Of a stretch of 64,000 nucleotides of DNA, positions 22,388 to 34,400 are shown in pieces. Origin of the DNA: Lomentospora prolificans (taxonomy: Eukaryota; Ascomycota; Sordariomycetes; Microascales; Microascaceae); NCBI GenBank assembly GCA_029532625.1, contig JARFXM010000003.1, positions 1,922,001 through 1,986,000 of the forward strand, written 5' to 3'. The notes below the pieces were generated by a model. That model was not told where the DNA came from. It searched no databases and saw only the letters and a list, made by a program, of their open reading frames with translations. The position numbers and the translations under genes are program-made. How positions within the stretch are numbered: the stretch's first letter is position 1; each line of letters starts with the position of its first letter.

Positions 22388-23915
22388 TTTTTTTTCGGTG
22401 ACAAAAATACGTCGTTTTAAACTCGTGAAATGGAAAGACTTTAGAAATATGAAATCTGGACAACTTGAATACCGGCAAGTTGACAGTTTTTTGAGTCTCT
22501 GCAGTGCAAATTTGGTGCGTGGGAGGGGGGCCAGATATAAGAAGCCAAAAGAAGCAAGACAGCGGGCTTAGGGGATCGTCGATGCAGAAAAAGGAAATGC
22601 TAACTGTCACAGACAGCTTCAAACCCAAGGAGATATTTAAGGAAATGGCACTGATTAAAAAAAGATTGCGCTTCAAGCGTTTGAGCTAGAAGACTCAATG
22701 AACTGTGTGGCTCATTGTCCCTGGGGACCGACACATTATATGCTTCTCCGAGCTCCAGTTTCAAGAAGCCACTCTTTGACAGCGACTGGTATATTTCCAA
22801 ACAGGGAACCCATCGCCTCGAGTTCCATGAACAGCAATGCCCGATACCTGGCCCGACGACAGAGAGCAAACTAAAGGTTCGTGGCATGTACCGGACGATC
22901 AAAGAATAGAAACGACCGACGCCATCCCTCAAAATTGTGCCCCATGGCCCTATCAAGCGTCTGGCCAGGGTGTCTCGCCAAGCGCGGTGTGGTTTCGGGG
23001 TCAGGCCGCCAACCAAACGACAACCAAACGAGTGGCTGCGGCATGTTCCTGCCGTTCTATGGAAAATCCATCTTGCAAACCACTGCCTTTTGTGCCGTGG
23101 AATGTTTTCGCGGAGAAATATGGCCATCAAGATCGAGTGGCCCAAATCTTGGCTGGGCTTCTGCGGTCCCCATGTTCCAGAGTCGAGGTGGTCCACGATG
23201 ATCGACTGGTCGTCGTTGGTTCGGAATTTGCCGTGCATCGGCGGCTGGTGGGCCAGGCACGACCGGGGCGGCAATCCGGTCCACCAGTGAGAGCTGCCAT
23301 CATGGCCCCGGCATGCCAAGAGAGCCGGGGTTCGTGGACTAATAGCGCTTGGGAAGGAAGCCGTTGTATTTTCTCTGCTTCTGTTCCTCGAGAGCCAGCC
23401 CTGCAATTTTCTAAATCGGGCTCGCAGGCCTCGCGAGTATTTTTGCCTCGTATTCTCAGATCTTGAACTCTGCAGCCGAGATCGCGGCCCCCCCCAGTCG
23501 TCTGTTTCGGTTCCTGTCGCCAGGCCATCGCGCGCCTCGAGGCGGCAAAAAAGTCGGAAGGGCCCTCCGAAAATAAACGTGGTCGCATTTGCCGCCGCTG
23601 AAGTTTCGAGAATGTAAACCTGGGACTTGTCTTGATTTGATCTGGTGCGACGGCAAACCCGCCACATTCACGCTGGATCGTTGGGACCTTGGAATGGAAA
23701 GGCTGAGCAAACCCTTCAATCTTGGCCGTTGGGCTTGCATCGCGCGTACAGTCGTTAAAAGTTTCCATCGGCTCCTGCAGCGCACCGGAAAACCGTTGAG
23801 AGATGCATGTGCATAAACGCTGGCTGACATGGCGCCCTAACTAATGCAAGTGTGTACTCGTAAGCGGTTAACTATTCAAACTGCCAACCTTCTATATGCT
23901 AGAAACCCGCGCTAT
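22388..23915. other. Intergenic with one long uncharacterised ORF
   Basis: Holds the promoter of the SUR7-like gene and the 3' side of the LRR-like gene, both on the minus strand. The 355-codon ORF is listed separately. A 209-codon plus-strand ORF (22837-23466) lies opposite it, and another minus-strand frame (23768-23127, 213 codons) overlaps it. The low stop density in three frames may simply reflect base composition here. Confidence 0.4.
22600..23667 (-). CDS. Uncharacterised 355-codon ORF
   Basis: Opens with a true ATG and stays open for 355 codons with no intron. I recognise no domain. The product is rich in Arg, Trp, Ser and Gly, with no signal peptide or membrane helix. It ends 213 bases before the start of the SUR7-like gene on the same strand, so it would sit across that gene's promoter. 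Two other frames in the same DNA are also open for more than 200 codons, which weakens the case. It could be a lineage-specific gene, an old pseudogene or chance. Confidence 0.22.
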   Translation of the reverse strand: MWRVCRRTRSNQDKSQVYILETSAAANATTFIFGGPFRLFCRLEARDGLATGTETDDWGGPRSRLQSSRSENTRQKYSRGLRARFRKLQGWLSRNRSRENTTASFPSAISPRTPALLACRGHDGSSHWWTGLPPRSCLAHQPPMHGKFRTNDDQSIIVDHLDSGTWGPQKPSQDLGHSILMAIFLRENIPRHKRQWFARWIFHRTAGTCRSHSFGCRLVGGLTPKPHRAWRDTLARRLIGPWGTILRDGVGRFYSLIVRYMPRTFSLLSVVGPGIGHCCSWNSRRWVPCLEIYQSLSKSGFLKLELGEAYNVSVPRDNEPHSSLSLLAQTLEAQSFFNQCHFLKYLLGFEAVCDS

Positions 23916-25494
23916 CTATGATTCTCTCAAGTCATACACATCGTCCTTCTCAACCGTGATGATCCTCCATCGCGCCGTTCTCTGGGCTCGTATATGCTTT
24001 TCCAGCGTCGTCGCTTCAGCGATGGCCGTCCGATACACCGTCCTGTCGACGACGCTCGTATCATCCGTAATCTTGATCCCGGACTTCATCCTTAGCACCT
24101 CAACCTTGCCCCAGTCTCCTGCCCAATCGATACCCCTACTCCCACTTCGTCCTTCGCCGACGCCTTCATCGTCGCTTCCGAGTAAGGTCTGCTCACTGCG
24201 CATCAGTGCAGAGAACCAGGACACACACCCGGTCAAATCGATGTACTGGAGCTGATACCAGCTCTTGCTGAGGGTTCGCAGGATGTTTACGGCTTCGGTC
24301 CAGTCGTGGTCCAGCGAGTGGGAATACGGCCCCGTCCCGCTGTACTGTACAGAGGTACCCTGCGGCCCAATGACCGAAGCAAATTTTGCATTCGGCGTGC
24401 GCATCGGTTCCGGCCAGAAGGCGAGACTGAGATGAGTCACGCCGGGCATCTTCTTGGCTAACTGGAGTAAATGTCTCCAAGATGGCAAAGTGCTAGGTGA
24501 AACCGTGTGGGCCTGAGAGATGGAGGGGTCTATCGCGAGCGAAAGGTGAGTAAGGGCTGGCAGGAGGTGTCCTGGCGACAATGACAGTGTAGCAAAGTCG
24601 AGCTCGGCAGATTCCCAAGAGTCCTGTGGCTCTTCCTCCTGAAACAAGGTCTCCTTTTCCGGCATCTTGGGGAAGAGGAGGTTAATTAAAGATGGGAATG
24701 CCGAAGCTGTCAGTAGCGAACCGGGCACATGCAGGTGGGTGAAGTAAGCATTCTCCGATACCATGCCACCGGCCGCATCGTCTGGAACTAGGATCGCCCT
24801 CAAGTCTCCGATTCCCACATCCCAGCCGTGATATACCTCAATATACCGAATAAGCGCCTGCCTCGACCGATCTGGCAAAGCCCACAGGCCCAAGTCCTCG
24901 AGCGGCCCTAGCTCCGGCCAGCCACTCGCCAGGAATCTCAACACCATATCGACCAAACTCCCCGTCGAGGGGGCATATTCCCCGGGAAGCGTGAGAGCCG
25001 CCCGCTCATACGCATTCGCATCGTACACCTGTCTCTGTCCGTCTGCGCCCAGTCGTCTGCTCACGCCGGTCTGCCAGCTTCGTGGCGGGGGTGGGCCGGC
25101 CGGTAATCTCCTGCCGCGAGCATCGAGACGGTATCTACCGCGGCTCCTAGGCAGGGGAGAGGGTGTCTCGGGGAGCTGGAGGATCTCGCGGATCACCGGG
25201 GGAACGCTGGGAGCGGCGACGGGGAGGTTGGATCGTGGAGAGGAGGATCCCTGGCGGCGGAGGCTGGCGAGGAGCTCGTTGACGCCACGGTTCTCGGAAC
25301 GATTCCTAGCTAACGTTTAGGAAGGAGACGAGTTAGCCGGACTTCCGGATGCGTAATGCAAGGGCGGTGTATGGGGGGCAAGGACCGAGAGAAAGAGACA
25401 TACCGGAAGAGCTGGAAGAGCTTGAGCCCAGTGATGCGGGCGCGGTGGACTGCGGCTTGGTATACTGGGGGAAATGACGTCGCTTCTTGGGCAT
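23916..25494 (-). CDS. Fungal protein with LRR-like segments, unknown
   Basis: Two exons, 25494-25404 and 25309-23916, 494 residues. The N-terminus MPKKRRHFPQYTKP is basic and followed by a serine run. VNELLASLRR comes next, after the splice. A Pro/Arg-rich stretch leads to a folded region. Leucine-rich pieces (LPALTHLSLAID, MPGVTHLSLAFWP, WYQLQYIDLTGC) are spaced like leucine-rich-repeat strands. The C-terminus is charged. Ascomycete relatives of this layout are often labelled tafazzin in databases, apparently by mistake, since no acyltransferase HX4D motif is visible here. The acceptor TTAG before CTAGG was chosen because it alone keeps the frame. Function unknown. Confidence 0.75.
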
Positions 25495-26326
25495 TCCCGC
25501 TATATACGCTGGGAACTGCGATAGAAATCCTGTTCGTAGCTGGCGGTGATTGAAACGAACAGCATGGGGCGGCGAGAGAGATTTATGTAGTGTAGGTGTG
25601 AAGGAATCCCGTGCTGCCTGGAAGCCGTTGCAGGGTTCGGAGGCGACTTTTGATCCTCTGGGCTCTTTTGGTGCAGGTGGGGGTTGTTCTAGAGTGCGCT
25701 CCGCTGACCCCGCTGGCGTCAAAAGCCAGCTGGTGGTGGCTTCAAGTTGGAATTGGCGATCGGGCGAGAAGTTGACCAACAGCATCGCTTTTTTTATTTT
25801 ATTTTTTTTTCTGGCTTTCGCCGGGTCCGCGAGGATCTATGGATTCTATTCTTGCAAAAACAGATTCTACAGCCTGGCGTCCATCTCGCCTCGAGATTTC
25901 CCCGGCGGCTTGGTAATTCTCACATCGATACATCGCCGTGTAGGTCAGGGCTGCCTCAATCGGCAAAAGAAGCTATGCCGCGATGGATGACTGCGCCTGG
26001 CGGGATCAAATTCGGTCAGATCTACTCTGACTCACTTTTCCGCGTCACCCTACGCTGCTAGCCATTCGAGCAGATTTCTTTTTCGCGGACGGGGATCGCG
26101 AGTCTGACACAAGCCGGCCTCCAAGCCTACGATTGAGTTGGGATAACCCCCTCCTCCCCCCCAACAATCGCGAACGGGACACGGCCAGCATTGATGGAGA
26201 GTATACATTATTTTCGCTTGTGGATCTACTCCCAATGCCATTCCTAAAGGGTATTAATCTCGTAGCAAAAAGAAACAAAAGGCTACAACCCCACGAAACC
26301 CCACGAAAACGACAATCATAAGCTCA
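25495..26326. other. Intergenic, no gene seen
   Basis: Promoter of the LRR-like gene on the left, 3' side of the membrane-protein gene on the right. A T-rich run (TTTTTTATTTTATTTTTTTTT) starts near 25788. Short open frames have no recognisable domain. Confidence 0.45.
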
Positions 26327-27181
26327 CTACAAAGCAATCGCTGCGCTCGCCGACTCGGCGCTCCCCGGAAGATTCACCCCCTTTTTATTCTTCAGGAAGC
26401 AGTTGCCGCCCTGCTTCCCGATTTGCACGATGCTCGTCAGGTTCGAGTTATACGTGACGGCCATGCACTTGGTGGCCCCATCCGCCAGGTCCTCGTTGTA
26501 CTTGATGCACTCTTCCATGCAGTCCTCGAATGTGTAGACAATGGTTCGCGCCACGTCCGAGACCGTACCCTTGCTATCCGATGCCTCCGAGTTCCGCGGC
26601 CAATCCGTGAAGCAGTACTGCGTAAAGTGCGTGCCGTCCGACGCCGTAAAAGTCTTGGGGTTCTGGAAAGTGCAGCTGTTGGCGGCTAGGCCCGTCGTGC
26701 CGGACGTGACGAACGGCTCCGCGGACGTGGTAGTGGCCGTCGCGGATGGTTCGGAGGATCGGTCGGTGGTTTGCGTGTCTGTCGTGTCGTTCTCAGGCGT
26801 GCTGGATGCGACGGGCTCGTTATCTGAGGACGAAGACCCGCCACCGTGCCGGAGGCCCACGCCAAGTCCGACACCGATTCCGATACCTAGGACGACCAGG
26901 AAAGCTAGGACCACTAATATCCAGAACACGGGCACGGAGAGGCCTAGTATCCTTTTCTTTTCCGGGGTCGTCTTTTTTTCGGCGGCGATGGCCGAGTCGC
27001 CGGTTGTGGTTGCATCGGTCGCTAATGTACCCGGTGTATGTGATGGCGACGATACGGTAAACAGTGGGCTCGTTGTTTGGCTCACTTGCGGCGCGTAGAA
27101 GCCGGCGTGCGAGCTCTCGGCGGGTGCCGGCTCCAAGCCGTAGCTGTTCTGCAAGTCGGTGTTCGGCTCTGGTCTTGACAT
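26327..27181 (-). CDS. Single-pass membrane protein with Cys-rich (PAN/apple-like) ectodomain
   Basis: One exon, 284 residues. The N-terminal 80 residues are polar and cytosolic in type, ending KKR. One glycine-rich membrane helix covers about 83-110. A Ser/Thr-rich stalk (115-165) is followed by a compact domain with six cysteines at 170, 190, 221, 225, 239 and 261. The pattern, including FEDCMEECIKYNE and TKCMAVTYNS, recalls PAN/apple-type modules. Such type II proteins with a GVGLGVGL helix are common and numerous in Sordariomycetes; their ligands are unknown. There is no signal peptide, so the helix would act as signal anchor with the cysteine domain outside the cell. The domain label rests on spacing only. 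Confidence 0.78.
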   Translation of the reverse strand: MSRPEPNTDLQNSYGLEPAPAESSHAGFYAPQVSQTTSPLFTVSSPSHTPGTLATDATTTGDSAIAAEKKTTPEKKRILGLSVPVFWILVVLAFLVVLGIGIGVGLGVGLRHGGGSSSSDNEPVASSTPENDTTDTQTTDRSSEPSATATTTSAEPFVTSGTTGLAANSCTFQNPKTFTASDGTHFTQYCFTDWPRNSEASDSKGTVSDVARTIVYTFEDCMEECIKYNEDLADGATKCMAVTYNSNLTSIVQIGKQGGNCFLKNKKGVNLPGSAESASAAIAL

Positions 27182-29099
27182 GGCGAACGCGGGATCCCGT
27201 TAGGGATGAGGTCTCTTGCTTTGACGATGTGGACCTGAAAGTCTTTTTTGGAGAGCAAAAAGGGGGGGAAAACCGGAGAAGAGAAACAAAAGCCAGCAAA
27301 AAGGAGACGGAAGGATTCGCAAGGTATATACGAAGGTAGATAGTATCATTTCTGTATTCGTGGTACTCCCCATGTCCATCGCGGCAATTTTTCCGGCCCT
27401 ACACTTGGCAATTAATGTTGTGTCCCGTATTCTACTCTCTGTCATCCATCATCCATCATGCTGGCATTCCTTCCAGCCCTATGAACCTGCCGTCTAACAG
27501 CCCGCGTCTGGTCGGACAATCCCTATGTACGGATAGGATCCGAATATTAGAATAACGAAGCCCCTTTCTCTGCTTGAGCCGAATTCTTGCCCTTTGCCAG
27601 CCTGACGTGCCCCTGTTTGAAGGCCCGCCATCTGCCAAGGGGGCGCAAGCGATCCTCATCATGCTCAGTCCTGAACCCGCGCGCTTCAGTTAATTTGGCA
27701 ACGAACCAATCACGACGAGTGGTCTGCTGACAGGAAAGCCTGGAGATGTTTAGGGGACATGCGGCGCACATCACACATTCTTCTCAGATCCTTCGACCGC
27801 TTGATGGGTTTATCAAGACAGCTATGGGCAGAAGTGATCTCCTTGGTCAAGCCTCGGCCCCGGCATTGGTGCGCGGTGGCTTGTGAGTGGTTCGAGGCTA
27901 GGCTGGGGGGGGTGTCAATTGTCCATGATCACTCTTGCGGAGAGCGGCCGCCGATCTCAGCGGAGCGATGGAGCATTCTTTTCAATATGACATGACGAGC
28001 GTAGCTTATTCTTCCTTCTGTCACGAAGACGAGTACTGGTATAATAGTATAGAGTTTAACAGCGATTTCAGGACAAGGGCACGGTTCGCCAAGCGGAAGG
28101 ATCAAATTTGAGGGTCAGCCTTTGTCGTTTAAAACGCTAACTCCTGGGATTGAAGTTTTTGAGGGGCCGCTCTCGCCGTGCTGACGGGCCATGATCGTCA
28201 GACATTAGGACCGCCGGACAGCTCTTCAATTGGGCCAGCTCAGGCGGCCGAGGGAAGACCCTTGAAGCATCGAATGACACATTTCGGGTCATGGACAACG
28301 GTGGGATGAGCGTCTGGCGCACGATTGAGAAAACCTTGATATCAGAAAAGAAAAAAATTCAGGCTGTGAAGTACTCTCTCCCGCAATTGGCCTGGTTGCA
28401 GCAGATCAGTCTCCAGAATTGGGACTGGCAATGCAAAAAGCGACTTGATCAACATGGATGCAACGTGTGGAAATGAACGGCTACCAAGACGGGAACAGGC
28501 GAGGTTGCACGCGTTGCGCCTTTTGGTGGAGTTGCTTGCCTCCTCCAGACATCAAGGTATAGAATTGGGCAACAAAAACGACACGAGATTCCGCCGTCTC
28601 CTTCGTCGGTAATGCTGCCGAACTCTTGATGGTGCTAATGGCGGGGAGAAGCTTGCGAGATCTGTTCATGGTACACATTGCCGAACTGCTCAATTAACGT
28701 CAGTGGTCACAGGTATGAAGGGCGGTGGAGGAGAGGACGCCCTGTCCGATCCAGCCTGTCAATCCTCGGCGTCCTCAAGCACTACGGAGTCCATCACTTA
28801 AAAAACCTTAACTTGGTATGAGAGACGGACTCGCCCCGCTTCATCGAAGACTGCTGGCGATACACATGCGCCACCGGGAGACCCGCTCCACGTCACATCG
28901 AACTCGCCATCCCTCGAATGGCTTTGTGAAGCTCTGATGGGATATGCGGGCTCGGGCGGACGAAGCCTGACCGGCCTTTCACGCCAATACACTCGCGCGA
29001 ACGGGCAGGCTGACTCAAAAGAGGGCACTCGTCTAGTTGCCGAAAGCGCTATTAGTAACTCCCCGATAGTTGCAAGGCGCCTTTTGCAACAAAACGCAA
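27182..29099. other. Intergenic; possible 3' fragment at 28798-29103
   Basis: The left part is the promoter of the membrane-protein gene. No gene is recognised in the middle. A minus-strand open frame at 29103-28798 starts with ATG, and its last 45 codons look protein-like (DVTWSGSPGG, SPAVFDEAGRVRLSYQ). It begins just past the end of the broken GTPase gene and could be a leftover downstream exon of it, or unrelated. Confidence 0.35.
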
Positions 29100-31408
29100 T
29101 CATAAACGAACAAGGTGCAACTGGCGAATCAACTCCAATATGCAGAACCTAAAGATGGTTGTCAGGCGGGAGTTATCCGGCTTCAGCAGGATCAAAATCG
29201 CGCTGATTTTGTCTGTTGCCTCCAGCGCTAATAGGATCTCTTTGAAATTTTCCTTGTCTTGCCCTAGTCCTCTCGAGTCTCCAATCCCGGGCGTATCAAT
29301 GAGATGTATGACTTTACCGCTGCTCGTCTTCATGCTATATACTGTGCTTCTACACGTGGCCGATTCTCCCTTGTTGGACAAGAATTCACTTTCCGTCTCA
29401 GCTCCCACATAGACGCTCATCTGTGTACCGTCGTATCTTGGGTATGGGAACGAGGCATTTCAAATTGAAATGGTTCAGGGTCTTTGAGTGCTTCGTCGAG
29501 AGTATCATAATTGGTGTAGTTGAAGAAGGCATTGATAAAGGTCGATTTACCAACTTCTGTTTCCCCTATAACAATGACATTGTATATCTCAAATTGGTCA
29601 AGGTTCTTGAGATGCTTGCGAAGGATATCCGGCCCATACAGTGGTTGATTGGGCCGTGGACAACCCTCTTGCACATGAAGAGAGCATGTAAAAACAGATA
29701 CCTGCCGCAGTTGCAGTATATAATCATCCATGACCCCGTAGCAAACAAGCTGCCTACAATGGGCGCATGTCCAGATTGTCTTGCCTGAGTCGTTACAGTT
29801 GGGCCCTGGGCAGCAGACTCGAAGGATTCGTCTACTAAGAGGTGGTGAGATGACGTGCAAAGACTCGTTCTTGGACGCGAGGCACTTTATCAGACACTTG
29901 TCGTTCAGTTCATTTTTGTGTGCCACAACATGACGAACAAGTTGTTCGTCTCCCCTCCAATGCTCCAGAACGGCGCTTTGTAGAGGCATTGACCTTCCAG
30001 CGTCGTAGTCGACAGCCATAACAGCCATAACTCGAGGTTCCTTCTCCATCAGGATCTCCATGACCAAGTTTAAGTGTTCGGCCCAGTTGGGGCCCTGCAT
30101 TGTGGCCTCATTGTAGCGAAAAACAAATGTATCGCGGTCATTAGGTTCGGTAAGTGCGGCTTCCACTTTGACAGGATCATTCTTGAAATATATGGCACTC
30201 GCTGCCTTCAGTTTGCTTTTGCTCGCTAATGCTTCCCTTCGTATTGGCTCAAAACGCCTGGGTAGTCTCCCGGATACTTGTACCCGTCGGCTTCCTCATA
30301 ATAGTCTTCGAGCTCCCACATGTCACCAGTTTCTGTCCGAATATGGCGACCAATTTTTCAGAATTTAGTCTCGAACTGGGTTCGTTTTGACACCGCAGAG
30401 CGCGACATGCGTTCCGCCTTCTTGACGTGGTTTTCAGAAATGCAGTCCGCGTGCTCCTGGAGACGCTCATAGTACTCTCTCAGGTCGTGATGCACGCGGT
30501 CCAATTCCTCGAGGAGCCTAATACAGTTGTTGATGCAGCTTAGTTCAAGCCGATGAGCAAATGGCGATCTGCGCCAACTTGACCTTGAATTCTCGAGCAA
30601 TATCCTCAATGGACCTGAGTTCAAAGAAGAGCAGGATTGCCACGTCGTCTTGAGAATGCCTTCAGCGACGATGACACCTTTCCGAGAAATTCTAGGGCCT
30701 CCTCGAAGCTGGTTGGGGCTCGCCCGATATTGTTGATGCCATCTCCAGAGATGGAAAAGTCCAACGTCGTTATCATTGTTTCAATCTGCTGATCCAACAC
30801 CAACCTTCCGTCTAGGTCAATCTTCCCAATATTAGCGACGGTCCGGTTCAGGAAGATTTGTTTGATATTCTCCGAACCCTTGGCTGCGTTAAGGCTCAGC
30901 CCCGTTTGAAGCTTGTGACTGTCGTTCCTGTCGGTAGAGGTCATTCTCACCGTAACCAAGGCCTGGGATTCGCGCGTAATGCCGCAGACAACATCGGTTG
31001 CTCCACTAGTCTCGAGCGCAGCAAAGTTGATGTGCTCCTTCATCGTATGCGCCCCGAGGTTCAAAAACTCGTAGCGTGCCCGAACAGTCCAGATCCCTGA
31101 CGCTTACAGGACTCGAAACTTGTGTCGGCTGGGCGAGAGGTACTCGGCGCGCCGTCCGGGGGTGTGGGCGCCGCAGAGGATACTGGCGCTGACATCCGCG
31201 GAGACTTCAAGATGATTTTGTAGTCCCAGCCACTGAGTTCATGCGTCTCGACAGAGCCGGAGGGTAGCTCGTCTGTCTTGAGGAGCGTGTTGCTTAGAAG
31301 CGTGTCTAAGTTTGCATTGTACAGTCTGCCTAGAGCACCGACCTGACCGAGGGCTGGTCTGGTTTCGTATTTGACGGACGAAGCGCTGCCTGACGAGTCG
31401 GCCTTCAT
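29100..31408 (-). pseudogene. Broken stonustoxin-like (MACPF-type) + P-loop GTPase gene
   Basis: Read from 31408, the pieces follow one another in several frames. First, an N-terminal segment with RPALGQVGALGRLYN, typical of stonustoxin-like N-terminal (MACPF-related) domains found in many fungal proteins. Second, 31080-30640, containing HINFAALETSGATDVVCGI and TSFEEALEFLG. Third, a coiled helical part (30580-30360). Fourth, 30250-29417, with a Cys-rich knuckle (CCPGPNC...CAHC) and a Walker A motif GETEVGKST. Fifth, 29420-29100, with the G3 motif DTPGIGD. Frame changes fall near 31.08, 30.64, 30.56, 30.25 and 29.42 kb, and an in-frame TGA sits at 30358-30360. No good GT-AG introns explain them. 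The GTPase domain stops before its later motifs. A missed intron might explain one break but not all. Intact fungal relatives are of unknown role. The piece order is seen; the family names are recalled. Confidence 0.68.
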
Positions 31409-34400
31409 CCTGCTTCCGAAAACTCGGCAGGATATTAAGACGGTCGGTAATACCAGAGACAAAAGGCTGGTGATGTACTAAAGCTTGAGTTGTTATGGAT
31501 GACGCAGCATGGGAGAGAGAGAATGGATGAAAGTCTCCGCGGCGTCATCGGCATGCCTCTGGTTTAAAATCAAAGGTATGGGGTGACTCCTGTGAGCTGG
31601 TGGCAATGGCAACCCAAACGATGGCCATGCTCTTGACCCCGTTGCACGTCCTGATGCCGTTGGGCGCTTTCAGATTTTTGGAAAGCCACAAGGTCGGTCC
31701 TGAGAGCCGGCGGCCTGGCTACAAAGGGAACGGCATCAAACGCCGTGTCCCAAGTCACAAATCCTTCAATCAATAACCGACATCGAGCTGCAGAATGAAT
31801 ACAATAAGCGGAACCACACGCCAGCGTCCTCCTAGGTACTGGGCCGTGGCCGTTGTATTGTATCACTCAACACCTCTGACACGCAAGGTATCCGCTATTC
31901 TTAAGGGCTGAGCGTACGCAAAAGACACATGGCATGTGAACTGGCCTATGCAATATTCATTTAGGTTACGCGATTAAGAGCTTTGGCGCCGTTCCTATGT
32001 ATATGTTTATTTTAGGGTCGAGGACAAGGTGCCAAGGTTGGAGATGGCTTTCGTCTTGGATGCTACCTGGAAACGAATAAATGCAGATCTTGAGAACAGC
32101 CTGGCCGTGTGTTCGCGATGGTTGTTGGCCAGCAAGGGACCTTGTGCTGGTATTGAACGCTGCCGAACACCGGTACCTGTAGGTCGCCAGAGCGAGCGGC
32201 CTGGCGGTGCATTTTTGGTGCATTTTAAAGTCCATCCCGAGAGGAGTTGCTACAAGTTTTGTAGCCTAACCAGCTGATTTCTGAGTTCGTCGATAAGGGA
32301 CTTGTCAAAGCATGAGTAGGATGTGCCCACCATTATGCGGTCTTTGAGCATTATCAGGCTCTGCGCGAAGGATCAGCGAATGATGCTAGGTATCAACTCT
32401 ACTATACATGGAAGATTCTGACCAGACTGTGCGCAGCGTATTTGGAAGTCCGAGCGACGATGAGGGCGCATCATATTCCTGATAGTAGCGCTGGTCCATA
32501 TTCTCTTTTGACTTTAGCTTACTCTGTATAAAAAGGTTTACTCGTAGCCAGCCAGCTGTGACAGAGAACGATCACTCGTGAAGCTCAGGGCTAGGAATCC
32601 AGCAAGCTCTTTGAAACATCCTTTTTCAGCCATGTTCTGTGAGAAGAGGAGTCGACCCTCGCCAGGCCAACGGCAGTCCTACTACCAACGGTGGGTCGGC
32701 AGCCCAATTACCTGCCCCCAGCGTTCACAGCCTGGCCTGGCCTGGCCGAGGCACGGAAAACTGTGGTGTTGGAATCGGACGGGACAGGTCACAAGCGACA
32801 GTAATATTTACATCGTAGAAAAACTACACCAAGGGAGCATTCTCAGTCTCTACGGGTAGATGACAGTGATGCCTAGCTCGCTTTCGCTCCAGGGTTCTCT
32901 TCTTGAGCCGATCCCCCATAGACTCGATACTGTCTGTGTTGGCTTGCGCAGAACCGAGGCGGGGCCCGGGCCATGATCGCGAGACCAACATCCGGATCTG
33001 AAAGTTTGTACAGCCAACCCGGTCACGGTCATTGCCGCCTTCCGAGGGATCAGCAACCCGCGCACAGCCCACGAAAAAGACGCAAAAGATTGGATGAATG
33101 CCAGACGCCACCCGGAAAGGAAACAAAGCTAATACGTGTCCGGTAACAAGAAAAGAACACAGCTGGACGGAGGAAAAAGGGCGCATTTGTGGAGAAAACA
33201 AGGGGTCCAGAGAGCAAGAGGATGTCTGGATTCCCCCAGTTTTGTGTCCTAGATTATACCGAGGTTCCTTGTCCCTCGAAGGGGTTGTCCGCCAACAGCA
33301 CCCGAGACGTGCATTTGGATTCACGTCTTCCCCGTTCCATTGCAGTAGCGTCAGGGAACCTAATATTGCCTGTCGGCCATATTCACCATTGATGAGTTCG
33401 CATGTGGCTGCAGGGTTAGATAGCCTTTATTCCCCTGGATTTAGGGCCGGGGATCGCGTTAAGGGTCAACGGCTGATAAGTCTTGACGTACCTTCTATAT
33501 GATGATGCCTTGCCGTCGAGCAAGTATTATATACTCCTCGTCGGAGACAGTAGAAGTCTCGCTAGCTATGCCCATGGTGACCAGGTCTCATGCGAGCGTT
33601 TGGACCCGTCTGGGAGCGTAGTTCGTTCTCCCACTGATAATACTACACTACACTCTGTACAATAAAGCTGGCTGCCCGACACAATTGAGAACAGAAGCCG
33701 CCACTACGAACCAGATATTCCTGTCACTTCTCACGTTTTAAAGCAAGAGCCACCGTCTCTGATCAAGGGTATATATATGGATGTGCCAGCGTTGAGGACT
33801 GAATGAAGCCAGGCGGGGTGTTTCTAGTCACCAACAAAACGGAACCCCTGACCAGTGATTTGGCGAGGCGGATCATATGATACTTTATGTCAAATCGACG
33901 TGAGCGCGAGAAAAGGCGAAGGCGAAGACCAAGGCAAAGAAAGAAAAGCAAATGATGTGTTGAGATGACGGGCTGACAGGGAGCTGATGATGGCGCGTGA
34001 AATTCGAAAACCTTGCTAGGTCGAATTAAATTGCCAAATATCGGGCGGCCAGCCACTGCACGGGTCCTGCACCAGACGATGTTGCGCTCTGGTTTCTGTA
34101 TACCTGGGTGTGGTTTTTTTTCATTTCGCCAGCGAAACCACGCACTTGGGCACCTACCACATGAGGAATCCGGCATGCGGAGAGATGGCCTGGCGGATCG
34201 TGTCGATGCCAAGACATTACTTGCAAGCACTCCCAGATTTTATTCTCCAGTAACGGGCGCAGGTCATGATGGCTCCCAAGAAACGGGCTGGGCTGGGGGA
34301 GTAGAGGAGTGGGTGCGAGGCTTCAAGTGCCTAGGATATCCTATGATACCAAGGTATATTTCCTGTGTTTCGCTATTGAGGAGCGATTTGAGGTTACAGG

